A stretch of DNA of 64,000 bases from Candidatus Brocadia sp. (GTDB lineage: Bacteria; Planctomycetota; Brocadiia; Brocadiales; Brocadiaceae): NCBI GenBank assembly GCA_011525665.1, contig WYAU01000088.1:1-64000 (forward strand), written 5' to 3'. Below, one piece after another: positions 24,636 through 33,961 of the stretch. Made by a program: the position numbers and the translations under genes. Every line of letters starts with the position of its first letter. The first letter of the stretch is position 1. Below the pieces are notes generated by a model. That model ran no database searches, was not told where the DNA came from, and was given only the letters and a program-made list of their open reading frames with translations.

Positions 24636-25301
24636 GTGAATACTTCACAAAACACCGATACATATGCCACAGACCGGTTTCAGATGGTGCAATACCAGCT
24701 TGTCAGTCGCGGCATCCAGGACGAGCGAGTGCTAAAGGCAATGTCAGAAGTACCCAGACACCTGTTTGTACCTGAATTGTATAGACATGCAGCGTATGAG
24801 GATTGTCCATTACCCATAGGAGAAGGACAGACCATCTCACAACCCTATATGGTAGCCATCATGACGCAGTGTCTCGGACTAAAAGGGAAAGAAAAGGTGC
24901 TGGAAATAGGAACCGGCTCAGGATATCAGGCCGCGATACTGAGCAGGCTGGCAAGTTACGTTTACACCATCGAACGGCATGAAGGGCTTGCGTTAAGAGC
25001 AAAAAAGATTTTAAAACAAATGGGATATGATAATATAGAGGTGATCGTGGGAGATGGAAGCCTGGGCTTGCCCGAAAAGGCACCTTTCCACGGGATCATT
25101 GTCACAGCCTGTGCGCCTCATGTCCCTGAGCGTTTGTTAAATCAGCTTGAAACCGGCGGGCGATTGGTAATACCCATGGGGAATCCTTATAACCAAATAT
25201 TACAGCAGGTGATTAAGACGAAAAGTGAGATGAAAAGTAGGGATATCCTGGAGTGCGCCTTTGTGCCGTTAATTGGCGAAGAAGGCTGGAAGCAGGAATG
25301 A
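24636..25301 (+). CDS. pcm: protein-L-isoaspartate O-methyltransferase
   Basis: AdoMet-dependent repair enzyme for isoaspartyl residues in aged proteins, 221 residues. Motifs: VPRHLFVPELYRHAAYEDCPLP-type N-terminus, GQTISQPYMVA, the AdoMet loop VLEIGTGSGYQAA, and GDGSLGLPEKAPF with ACAPHVPERLL. Start is GTG at 24636 after AAGG. It is a monocistronic gene in a region rich in protein-quality functions. Confidence 0.95.
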   Translation: MNTSQNTDTYATDRFQMVQYQLVSRGIQDERVLKAMSEVPRHLFVPELYRHAAYEDCPLPIGEGQTISQPYMVAIMTQCLGLKGKEKVLEIGTGSGYQAAILSRLASYVYTIERHEGLALRAKKILKQMGYDNIEVIVGDGSLGLPEKAPFHGIIVTACAPHVPERLLNQLETGGRLVIPMGNPYNQILQQVIKTKSEMKSRDILECAFVPLIGEEGWKQE

Positions 25302-25415
25302 TAATTTTGTTTTGAGCAGAGTCTCGCTACAGTGAAAATTTACCGAAGGCCTGATTAAAGTGAAATCACCAAAGGCATAAAATTAAGAAAACAAAACACC
25401 TGAAAGAATACAGCG

Positions 25416-27743
25416 ATGCCCAGAGATATTCCCGTTGGTAACGGTTCATTATTGGTCGCATTTGATGCGGACTATACTATTCGTGATCTCTATTACCCGC
25501 GTGTAGGAAAGGAAAATCACGCCCTGGGGAATCCCAGCAGATTTGGTGTATGGACCATTGAGGGGTATTCGTGGGTCAATGCGCGGGATTGGAAGCTCTC
25601 CCTGGGATATCAAAAAGAGACCCTCGTAACCAACGTACGGGCGTTTCATGAAAATCTGGGCATCCAGCTCGCCTGTAACGACGTGGTTGATTTCGAGAAG
25701 AATATCTTTATGCGCAAGGTAATCGTCCGGAACCAAAAAAATAAGGAAAGAGATGTTCGTCTTTTTTTTCATCAGGATCTGAGTGTAATGGAAAACGAGA
25801 TTGGCGACACGGTATTTTATGATGCAAAGCTAAATTGTCTCATCCATTACAAAGGCCCCCGATACTTTTTGGTGAACTGTTCTGCAGGAGACGTATGGGG
25901 CGTGAGAGAATATGCAACGGGGATTAAGAGGCATCGTGGCGCTGAGGGGACTTGGCGCGATGCCGAGGATGGAATCCTGGGGGGAAACCCCATAGCACAG
26001 GGATCTGTAGATTCAACAATCGGTATTTCATTGAAAATCCAGGCCCTCGGAGAATCTGTTGTATATTACTGGATCACTGCCGGCAGGAATTACGGTGAGG
26101 TTGACGACCTGAATGACATTGTTTTAAGCGAAGAGCCACAAAAGATCATTGACAGGACGGCAAGTTACTGGTTCCACTGGGTGAATAAGGAGGAATTTAA
26201 TTTTGGAAACCTGCCAGCAGATGTGATTGATCTTTTTAAGAGGAGTCTGTTGGTCCTTATGACGCAGATCGATGGCGGAGGCGCCATTATCGCTGCAAAT
26301 GACTCGGATATCCGGCAATATGCAAAGGATACTTATAGTTATATGTGGCCCCGGGACGGTGCGCTGGTGTCCTATGCACTGATGAAGGCGGGATATACCA
26401 CTACATGCCGGAATTTCTTTAACTTTTGTGCAAATGTAATCACACCCTACAATTTCTGTGCAAGCGTTATGGTGCAGGATGGATTTCTGCTGCACAAGTA
26501 TAATCCGGACGGTTCTTTTGGGAGTTCCTGGCATCCCTGGGTAAAGGGGGAGGAGATACACGTTCCTATCCAGGAAGACGAAACGGCACTCCTTCTCTGG
26601 GCAATATGGCAATACTATGACCTGTATAGAAAAATCGATGAGATACGCCCCCTCTATCATTCCTTTATCGAAAAGGCAGCGGACTTTCTTGTGAGTTACC
26701 GGGATGAACAGACGGGGCTACCTCTTCCTTCTTATGACCTGTGGGAAGAAAGGCGTGGCGTCCTGTCCTTTACGGTAGCCACCGTATATGGCGGGCTGAT
26801 GGCCGCTGCAAACCTTTCTGACATATTTTATCATACCGAAAAGGCTGCATTATACAGACAGACCGCGGCGCAGATAAAAAAGGCAATCGATCAGCAGCTT
26901 TACAGCGAGAAACACAAGAGGTTTTTGCGCATGATCTATCCGGGAAAAGACGGTGAATATGAGATCGACGCAACAATTGATGCCAGTTTGTACGGGATGT
27001 TTGCCTTTGGTGTATATGACGCAAATGATGTCAGGATACAAAACACGATGAAGGCAATCGAAGAGGCCCTATGGGTCAGGACAAAAATCGGCGGAATTGC
27101 GCGGTATGAATATGACCAGTACCAGCGTGTCGGAAACGATGACACGATTCCGGGGAATCCTTGGATAATCTGTACCATGTGGTTGGCACAATACTATGTA
27201 TCAACAGCAAAGTCCGTTGAAGATCTCGAACGTGTAGTGAACTATTTACGATGGACTGTGTCCCGTGCATTGCCTTCCGGAGTGCTGGCAGAACAGATAA
27301 ATCCATTTACCGGAGAACCTGTTTCTGTTTCTCCGCTGACGTGGAGCCATGCTACCGTGGTACAAACGGTAATGGATTATCTTGAAAAGTTACAGGAATT
27401 ACATACCTGCGAGCAATGCGGGCGGTCGATATTCCGTTATGACCGTGCAGGGAGAAAACAAGTAAAAAAACATTCTCCGACGTATTTAGGTGTAATTTCA
27501 GATAAAGAACACATCCACTACCTTGATCACGTAAATGTTACAAGAGACAGTGAGACCATCAACGTGAGCATTGACCAAAGAAAGTGCGTGGGTTGTGGAA
27601 TCTGTGTCGAGAAATCAAATGGGGTTATGGATGTGGTCGAGGACAAGGCGAAGATTATTGCCGAGAAGGTTTCCGGCTGGGGTATCGAACCCGGATTCGA
27701 AAAGTGCTGCCCGTTAGGCGCAATTACGGTGGAGAAGAAATAA
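25416..27743 (+). CDS. GH15 glucoamylase-like enzyme fused to a ferredoxin domain
   Basis: A 775-residue cytosolic protein without signal peptide. Residues 1-660 are a GH15-type glycoside hydrolase: an N-terminal beta-sandwich domain (RDLYYPRVGKENH), then an (alpha/alpha)6 barrel with YMWPRDGALV, the catalytic-acid region IQEDETALLLWA, SYDLWEERRG and NPWIICTMWLAQYY. After a CEQCGRSIFRYDR zinc-ribbon-like pair comes a ferredoxin domain (about 715-775): CVGCGICVEKSNG, then FEKCCPLGAI, enough cysteines for a single [4Fe-4S] cluster. GH15 enzymes release glucose from alpha-glucans or trehalose. I know of no common reason for an iron-sulfur domain, so its role (redox gating or protein docking) is open. 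Frame continuity across the junction is clean. Confidence 0.88.
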   Translation: MPRDIPVGNGSLLVAFDADYTIRDLYYPRVGKENHALGNPSRFGVWTIEGYSWVNARDWKLSLGYQKETLVTNVRAFHENLGIQLACNDVVDFEKNIFMRKVIVRNQKNKERDVRLFFHQDLSVMENEIGDTVFYDAKLNCLIHYKGPRYFLVNCSAGDVWGVREYATGIKRHRGAEGTWRDAEDGILGGNPIAQGSVDSTIGISLKIQALGESVVYYWITAGRNYGEVDDLNDIVLSEEPQKIIDRTASYWFHWVNKEEFNFGNLPADVIDLFKRSLLVLMTQIDGGGAIIAANDSDIRQYAKDTYSYMWPRDGALVSYALMKAGYTTTCRNFFNFCANVITPYNFCASVMVQDGFLLHKYNPDGSFGSSWHPWVKGEEIHVPIQEDETALLLWAIWQYYDLYRKIDEIRPLYHSFIEKAADFLVSYRDEQTGLPLPSYDLWEERRGVLSFTVATVYGGLMAAANLSDIFYHTEKAALYRQTAAQIKKAIDQQLYSEKHKRFLRMIYPGKDGEYEIDATIDASLYGMFAFGVYDANDVRIQNTMKAIEEALWVRTKIGGIARYEYDQYQRVGNDDTIPGNPWIICTMWLAQYYVSTAKSVEDLERVVNYLRWTVSRALPSGVLAEQINPFTGEPVSVSPLTWSHATVVQTVMDYLEKLQELHTCEQCGRSIFRYDRAGRKQVKKHSPTYLGVISDKEHIHYLDHVNVTRDSETINVSIDQRKCVGCGICVEKSNGVMDVVEDKAKIIAEKVSGWGIEPGFEKCCPLGAITVEKK

Positions 27744-27751
27744 ATGGTCAA

Positions 27752-28071
27752 AATTCTACACGTGAACCGGGAGAGTGGCTTATTGCGATGATTGAAAAGG
27801 CGGCTGGGCTTCCGGCGCCACATGCCTTTGACAAACCCCGGGAATTCAAGAGTTCTGCAGGACAGGTCGTTTCATCGGCCAGAGGAGGACTGCATGATGC
27901 CGTGGAGCAGTTAAAACGCCTGGGAAAACCTTTTCTTAACTGGACGGGCAAGGCAGAGCGGTTGTCTTTTGAGTTGAGGCAGGCGAACATGGGCAAATTG
28001 CGGTAAAGGTGATCGATGATCGTGGAAATGAAGTGATGGTGGTGAAGAATCTGAAGGAGATAATGGAATGA
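27752..28071 (+). pseudogene. remnant of a DNA methyltransferase-like C-terminus
   Basis: One frame encodes EWLIAMIEKAAGLPAPHAFD to FLNWTGKAERLSFE, then a frameshift leads to HGQIAVKVIDDRGNEVMVVK and the stop at 28069-28071. The ending resembles C-termini of DNA methylases from type III-like systems, and it overlaps the next start codon (ATGA), as genes in an operon do. The 5' part is missing. Assignment is tentative and rests partly on the restriction-enzyme remnant downstream. Confidence 0.45.
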
Positions 28072-29573
28072 GTTATCGGCAAAAAACTCTTTTTGTATAT
28101 CTCAAAGAAGCATTGGAAGCTACTTTATATGATAGTAACCCCTGGTGGCGTGGCGAAAAACTATTCGGACTACCCAAAATGCGGCGCTGGGCATTTCAAC
28201 CTGCACTTCAGGGTATTCAAAAGGGCTTAGCGCCTGCAGTAGTTCTGCGTGGCCCAAGGCAAATTGGCAAGACAACACTTTTGGCCCAAATCATAGATTA
28301 TTTACTCAATAATAATATATCACCACACCGAATCTTTCGTATTCAATTCGATGACCTGCCGGAATTGAGAAGATTGAAAGATGTCAGCGTGATTCTTGAA
28401 TTGTGCAGGTGGTTTTCTGAAAAAATATTAAAGAAAACATTTAACAAGGCTGCACTTGATGGCGAGCAGGCGTATATTTTTCTTGATGAAGTCCAGAACC
28501 TGCCTGACTGGGCGCCACAACTAAAACACCTTGTAGATATGCATCCCGTGAGGGTTTTGGTTACAGGAAGTTCCGCCTTAAGGATTGAGGCAGGAAGGGA
28601 CAGTTTAGCCGGACGTATTACAACGCTGGAGATGGGACCCTTGCTGTTGCGTGAAATAGGTGAGATACGTGAATTTGGCAAGTGTGATCCCTATCTGCCT
28701 CCTAACGGAATAGCTCCTCTCAAACAAAAAGAATTCTGGCACGGGTTACGCAATTACGGAGAGAAACAATCCGAATTTCGCCAAAAAGCTTTTCTGGCTT
28801 TTTCCGAAAGAGGCGGGTATCCTGTTGCTCAGGCACATGCGGATATTCCCTGGGAACGAGTCGCGGACCAGTTGAATGAAACGGTAATTAAACGTGCTAT
28901 CCAGCATGATCTTCGTATGGGACCAAAAGGCAAAAAGCGCGACGAGCATTTACTCGAAGAAGTATTCCGGCTTGCATGCCGCTATATTGGACAATCGCCC
29001 GCACAAGCTTTTTATCTTGAAGAAATCCGCCGTGCTATGCACGCCAATATTGGATGGCAACGTATTCTCGCATATCTCAGATTTTTAGACGGAACATTAC
29101 TGCTTCGCCTCATCGAACCTTTGGAATTAAGGCTCAAACGACGCCGTGGGGCATCAAAGTTATGTCTGTGCGACCACGCACTGCGCGCTGCATGGCTTCA
29201 GGAAATTGTACCGCTTACACAAGAAGAACTGGAGAAGCAGGCACATCTTTCGGATTTGGCGGGGAGAATTGCAGAAAGCACCGTTGGTTATTTTCTGAGT
29301 ACGATCATTGGATTGGATATTGCCCATTTTCCTGAGCGTAGCGCAGAACCAGAAGTGGATTTTATACTTACCGTTGGAGAACAGAGGATTCCGGCAGAAA
29401 TTAAATACCGGCAATACATTGACTATAGAGATACCATCGGCTTAAGGTCTTTTATAGAAAAAGTACATTACAAAGCCCCCTTTGGTTTACTGATTACATT
29501 AACGGACACCCCTGCTACGGATGATCCCCGGATTATTTCCCTTCCTCTTTCAACCCTGCTTTTGCTGAGATAA
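28068..29573 (+). CDS. AAA (AAA_14) / DUF4143 ATPase
   Basis: A 501-residue P-loop ATPase: Walker A GPRQIGKTTL near residue 63, IFLDEVQNLPDW as Walker B, and VLVTGSSALRI as sensor. The C-terminal DUF4143 part ends with EVDFILTVGEQRIPAEIKYR (about residues 455-475), which has the look of a PD-(D/E)XK-like nuclease fold. The start overlaps the end of a methylase remnant by ATGA, and an endonuclease remnant follows after 10 bases. It was therefore the middle gene of a restriction-type operon and is the only one still intact. It may have been retained for another function or be next to decay. Confidence 0.85.
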   Translation: MSYRQKTLFVYLKEALEATLYDSNPWWRGEKLFGLPKMRRWAFQPALQGIQKGLAPAVVLRGPRQIGKTTLLAQIIDYLLNNNISPHRIFRIQFDDLPELRRLKDVSVILELCRWFSEKILKKTFNKAALDGEQAYIFLDEVQNLPDWAPQLKHLVDMHPVRVLVTGSSALRIEAGRDSLAGRITTLEMGPLLLREIGEIREFGKCDPYLPPNGIAPLKQKEFWHGLRNYGEKQSEFRQKAFLAFSERGGYPVAQAHADIPWERVADQLNETVIKRAIQHDLRMGPKGKKRDEHLLEEVFRLACRYIGQSPAQAFYLEEIRRAMHANIGWQRILAYLRFLDGTLLLRLIEPLELRLKRRRGASKLCLCDHALRAAWLQEIVPLTQEELEKQAHLSDLAGRIAESTVGYFLSTIIGLDIAHFPERSAEPEVDFILTVGEQRIPAEIKYRQYIDYRDTIGLRSFIEKVHYKAPFGLLITLTDTPATDDPRIISLPLSTLLLLR

Positions 29574-29583
29574 GGGATGACAT

Positions 29584-30214
29584 ATGAACAATTACAAAGT
29601 TGAAGAACCAATATTAAATTCACCTTCCGAAGAGCCTGCCGAGCACGGGCATATTGAGGAGGGACAACCACCGGAAAGGAGATCGGGACGTCGTCAGGCA
29701 GGGTATTTTTGCCGTGACCCAAAGGCCCCAATATCTTCCGGGGAACACGAGACGCGGCGGCAGGAAAGAAACTCCTAAGCCTGAGGCGATTCTCAAATGG
29801 GCGAATACGCCTAATAATCAAGGACGTTGTCCGCTTACAGGTCCGGGAAGAATTGAGAACGTGGACTTAAATCCGTATCGTTCGGCGCGGCGTTTCCAGG
29901 AACTGGTTTTTGAACTGGCTCGTGATCTGACAAGGGATTATACAAAACAGTCCAGATGCATAATACCTGCACATGTCCTTTTTCCACAAATAGCAAAAAT
30001 TGTGGATAAATATCTCAAGGAAAAAGTCCTGCCCATTCCACCAGCAAACATCCTCGGCGTGTGCCTTTCTCCCTATTATGGCTGGGTCATTGAGCGATTG
30101 ATGGAGGAGATCCAGCCGGATACATCGCTGGGAGAAGCGCCAGAGACACCACGTTATGAAACAACCCGTGGTCCAGGTTCTGCGGCCGAAGTGGATTTCA
30201 CCCCTTCGACTTAG
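29584..30214 (+). pseudogene. remnant of BPTD_3080-type restriction endonuclease
   Basis: Frame one (29584-29778) starts VEEPILNSPSEEPAEHGHIEEG, the characteristic N-terminus of BPTD_3080-type DEAD-helicase restriction enzymes. The frame then shifts, and a second frame (to 30214) shows internal parts: NPYRSARRFQELVFELAR, LSPYYGWVIERLMEEI and YETTRGPGSAAEVDF. Together these cover well under a quarter of a full enzyme, which normally exceeds 900 residues, and the helicase core is entirely missing. So the gene has suffered a large internal deletion and loss of the 3' end. Confidence 0.7.
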
Positions 30215-30299
30215 CTCTGGAAGGTATCAACTATGATCGTAACCACGTAAGTAAAGAATTGGACACAGGGGATTGAGCGTGTTAAAATAATGAACGTAA

Positions 30300-32717
30300 A
30301 TGAAGATCAGACATAAACTCGTAATACTATTGGCCGTGCTGCTGGTTACTTTAAACGGCGTGATTGCCTTTTCAATTTATAAACGGACACGCCAGGAATT
30401 TGTCAAAGAAGTTCGGGAAAAGGCCAAGTTGATTGCCTCGGAATTAGAAACCACCCGAAATTATCTTGCCTCTGCCCTGCAAACATCCAAAATAGAAATC
30501 AACGAACAGACAAAACTTTTTATTCCTGCCGTTTCCGGCCATGTCATCGGGATGAAATATGCCGAAAAGACAGGCTACATTATAAAGCAAACCAGCATGA
30601 GGTATCGGAATTTATTCAATAAGCCCGATCCCTTTGAGGAAAGGGTACTCAGGGAAATGGAAGGAAATCCGAATCTTCATGAGTACTGGGACGATGATAT
30701 CATAGATGGGAAGAGGGTTGAACGATACCTGTACGCCTTGCACGTAAAAGAGGATTGCCTCCTTTGCCACGGACCAAAGGAAAAAGCCCCTGAATTCATA
30801 CAAAAAAATTATGACGCAGGTTATGATTATAAGGTGGGAGAGCTGCGGGGGGCAATTAGTGTCATTATTCCAAAAGAGATAGCCGAACAGCGGTTTGCAG
30901 CCAACTTTATTTTTTTTGTTACCGTTGGTTCTATCAGTATTTTGCTCGTCGTGACAATTGTTTTCGTGATTACAGGAAAATTTATGAAGCCGATCGAGCG
31001 GTTAACTGCTGCTGTGGCTACCATTACAAAGACGGGTGATCTTACAACGACAGTGGATGTATCATCCAAGGACGAGGTTGGGCAACTGGGCAGGGCGTTT
31101 AATGATATGTCTGCCAAACTGCAATCTATATATGTCACGCTGGAGCAACGGATTGCCGAAAAAACTGCCCATTTGCAAGAGGCCGTTTTGGCCCTGGAAC
31201 GGGCAAACAAAATGAAATCGGAGTTTCTTGCCAATATGTCCCATGAACTACGAACGCCCCTTAACGCTATAATCGGCTTTGCAGAGGTACTCAGGGATAA
31301 GATTGCCGGAGACCTGAACGAAGAACAGACCGATTTTGTCACTGATATTCACAGCAGTGGTTGTCATCTCCTCCAGATGATCAATGATATCCTGGATCTG
31401 TCTAAAATTGAGGCGGGCAAGATGGAGCTCCAGTACGAAGTTTTTCCGGTGCACGATGCCATTGAAGAGGTGTACACCATTTTAAAAGGGCTTGCGAATA
31501 AAAAACATCTGGAATTAAAGACAGAAATCCTGACGGATGTAAAAAATATTGAAGCGGACAGGGTCAAATTCAAACAGATATTGTATAACCTGCTTTCGAA
31601 TGCCATAAAATTTACCCCGGAAAACGGGAAAATCGCCGTAGAGGCCGGCGTAGTGGATGATATGCTGCAGGTATCGGTTTCTGATACGGGCATTGGAATG
31701 AAATCCCAGGACCGGGAAAAGGTGTTTAAAGAATTCTGGCAGGCGGATAGTTCTTTTGCGCGGAAATATGAGGGTACGGGGCTGGGACTTGCCCTGACAA
31801 AAAGAATCGTTGAGATGCATGGTGGGAAAATCTGGTTTGAAAGTGAATACGGAAAGGGAAGTATATTTTATTTCGCCTTGCCCTTAAAGGCCTCCTTCAA
31901 GCCACCCAAACCGAAAGAGACCGAAGCCAGACCCCGTTTTGTGGCATCCGCCACAGCAGAAAGGGAGACAAAAAGTGTTTTGGTTGTTGAAGATGACCGG
32001 ATGGCAGCAGACCTTCTCACCCTGTATTTGACAAATGCAGGGTATAATGTTATCGTAGCCGTGGATGGAGAAGAGGCCATTAAAAAGGCGAAGGAATTCC
32101 ACCCGTTTTTGATCACCCTGGATATTATGTTACCGAAAATAGATGGATGGGACGTCCTCTCGGAACTGAAAAATTCACCGGATGTCGCCGATATACCGGT
32201 AATTATCGTGTCGATTGTCGATAATAAAGAACTTGGTTTCAGCCTGGGCGCAGTAGAGTATTTGATTAAACCCATCGAGAGGGAAAAGCTCATTACTACG
32301 GTAAACGCCTGCGTGCCAGCGGAAAAGCTTACGGGGAAACCTATGAAAGTTCTTGTCGTGGATGACGATGAAAAAGCCGTAAAATATATGAGCGCTGTTC
32401 TCGAAAGCGCAGGATTTGAGGTACTGAAGGCATATAGCGGCAAAGCAGGAATCAATCTTGCCATTCATAATGCCCCCGACCTCATGATACTCGATCTCAT
32501 GATGCCGGAAATCAGCGGTTTTGACGTCATTGAAAGGCTCAGGGTGCATCCAACGGCAAAGGGAATCCCCATTATTATATGCTCCGCAAAGGATATTACG
32601 GCGGAGGAAAAAAAAGTCCTGAACGGCAATATTCTGGCCATTGTCCAAAAAAGCAGCCACACAAAGGAAGACCTTCTTGCTGCAATCAGGAAGATAGAAC
32701 AACTGCATGTGAAATAA
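30300..32717 (+). CDS. haem-binding hybrid sensor histidine kinase
   Basis: An 805-residue membrane kinase. Transmembrane helix 1 (about 7-25) is followed by an exported Tll0287/DUF3365-like sensor domain with the c-type haem motif CLLCH (153-157). Then come transmembrane helix 2 (about 203-225), HAMP, a coiled linker, and the HisKA domain with MSHELRTPLNAI (phospho-acceptor His315). The ATPase domain has the TGIGMK and GTGLGLALTKR motifs, and two receiver domains follow (from about 557 and 681) containing VVEDDR and VVDDDE. The haem suggests sensing of redox state, NO or another gas; that is inference. Two response-regulator genes follow, giving a complete phosphorelay. Confidence 0.93.
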   Translation: MKIRHKLVILLAVLLVTLNGVIAFSIYKRTRQEFVKEVREKAKLIASELETTRNYLASALQTSKIEINEQTKLFIPAVSGHVIGMKYAEKTGYIIKQTSMRYRNLFNKPDPFEERVLREMEGNPNLHEYWDDDIIDGKRVERYLYALHVKEDCLLCHGPKEKAPEFIQKNYDAGYDYKVGELRGAISVIIPKEIAEQRFAANFIFFVTVGSISILLVVTIVFVITGKFMKPIERLTAAVATITKTGDLTTTVDVSSKDEVGQLGRAFNDMSAKLQSIYVTLEQRIAEKTAHLQEAVLALERANKMKSEFLANMSHELRTPLNAIIGFAEVLRDKIAGDLNEEQTDFVTDIHSSGCHLLQMINDILDLSKIEAGKMELQYEVFPVHDAIEEVYTILKGLANKKHLELKTEILTDVKNIEADRVKFKQILYNLLSNAIKFTPENGKIAVEAGVVDDMLQVSVSDTGIGMKSQDREKVFKEFWQADSSFARKYEGTGLGLALTKRIVEMHGGKIWFESEYGKGSIFYFALPLKASFKPPKPKETEARPRFVASATAERETKSVLVVEDDRMAADLLTLYLTNAGYNVIVAVDGEEAIKKAKEFHPFLITLDIMLPKIDGWDVLSELKNSPDVADIPVIIVSIVDNKELGFSLGAVEYLIKPIEREKLITTVNACVPAEKLTGKPMKVLVVDDDEKAVKYMSAVLESAGFEVLKAYSGKAGINLAIHNAPDLMILDLMMPEISGFDVIERLRVHPTAKGIPIIICSAKDITAEEKKVLNGNILAIVQKSSHTKEDLLAAIRKIEQLHVK

Positions 32718-32808
32718 AGAAACGACAGAAGCAGAGAGCGCACAATCAGCCTAAACTCTGATATCAGAATTTCCAACTGCTCCCTCACTCTTTCATTAAG
32801 GATAACAT

Positions 32809-33180
32809 ATGTCTGGCAAAAATGTAATGGTTGTTGAAGATAATGAAAAAAACCGAAAACTCATGCGCGTAGTGCTCAAGGCAAAAGGGTACAATGTGAT
32901 TGAAGCAACCACCGGGGAGGAGGCATTAAACATCTTAAAGAACCAGAAACCCGATATCATCCTTATGGACATCCAGCTTCCGGGAATAGACGGTCTCACA
33001 TTAGTAAAACAGATCAGGGCAGATACAATTACAAAGGACATCCCCATCATTGCCGTAACCGCATACGCTATGAAGGGAGACGAACAAAAGATATTAGAGA
33101 CGGGTTGTAACGCCTACGTCAGCAAACCCATCAATACACAAGAACTACCGCTCGTCATAGAAAAATACATAAAAAAATGA
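32809..33180 (+). CDS. single-domain response regulator (DivK/CheY type)
   Basis: A 123-residue receiver domain only: VMVVEDNEKN (acidic pocket), IILMDIQLPGIDG with the phosphorylated Asp, VTAYAM, and KPINTQEL with the conserved Lys. There is no output domain, so it relays phosphate. It sits 91 bases after the hybrid kinase, and its stop overlaps the start of the next regulator gene by ATGA. Confidence 0.93.
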   Translation: MSGKNVMVVEDNEKNRKLMRVVLKAKGYNVIEATTGEEALNILKNQKPDIILMDIQLPGIDGLTLVKQIRADTITKDIPIIAVTAYAMKGDEQKILETGCNAYVSKPINTQELPLVIEKYIKK

Positions 33181-33911
33181 ACAAGGCAAAAATATTAGTG
33201 GCTGATGACATCAGGCAGAATGTAAAACTGCTCAGAGTGATTCTGGCAGCGTCCGAGTACGATGTTATTGAAGCGTTCGACGGTCAAGAGGCATTAGAAA
33301 AGGCAAAAACGGAAAAACCTGATTTAATACTACTGGATATTATGATGCCCAGACTAACAGGATACGAGGTATGCCAGAAGTTACGTGAAGATGGAACGAC
33401 AAAAAACACCCCGATTATCATGATTACCGCCTTGCACGAAATGGACGACCGTATCAAAGGGATTGAAGCAGGCGCGGATGACTTCATCAGCAAACCCTTT
33501 AATAAAGCGGAACTTCTTGCCAGGGTAAAATCGCTGCTCCGCATGAGACAGCCGGTTGCGAAAAAGGACGAAATACCTGTATTGGATACGATCCTCTCCG
33601 GCCTGAGCGAAGGCGTAGTCGTTGCTGACGGGCAATGGAAAATCAAGAATATAAATCAGATAGCTCAGGAACTTTTAAACATCAGGACCGATACGAAAGA
33701 GACCGATCTCCTGGCACATTTATCACATATGAACTTATCAATATCCGTGGATACGCTTCTGAACACCCGGGAAAAAACCACCGATTTTCAGATACTGCCT
33801 TCAAATAACCAACATCCGCTCCCTACAAAAGCCAGAATAACAAAGATGCTTGATGCGGGAGGGAATATGGCGGGTATTACCTTGATTGTAAGGAGCGAAG
33901 AGAAGAAATAA
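33177..33911 (+). CDS. response regulator with PAS-like output
   Basis: A 244-residue protein: receiver domain (about 1-125: ILVADDIRQN, LILLDIMMPRLTG, ISKPFNKAEL) followed by a PAS-like segment (about 138-240: ILSGLSEGVVVADGQWKIKN). It lacks a DNA-binding or enzymatic domain, so output is probably through protein contact. The start overlaps the preceding regulator gene, placing it in the kinase operon. Confidence 0.88.
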   Translation: MNKAKILVADDIRQNVKLLRVILAASEYDVIEAFDGQEALEKAKTEKPDLILLDIMMPRLTGYEVCQKLREDGTTKNTPIIMITALHEMDDRIKGIEAGADDFISKPFNKAELLARVKSLLRMRQPVAKKDEIPVLDTILSGLSEGVVVADGQWKIKNINQIAQELLNIRTDTKETDLLAHLSHMNLSISVDTLLNTREKTTDFQILPSNNQHPLPTKARITKMLDAGGNMAGITLIVRSEEKK

Positions 33912-33961
33912 GTCCACAAAGCAGCGGTGGGTGAAAATCGCTGAATAATTACCATTTCTTT

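Noticed and set aside
27584-28006. A 140-residue ORF starting inside the GH15-ferredoxin gene
   Set aside because: Its first third is a shadow of the ferredoxin domain; only the part after 27752 looks like coding relic, and it is annotated as a pseudogene.
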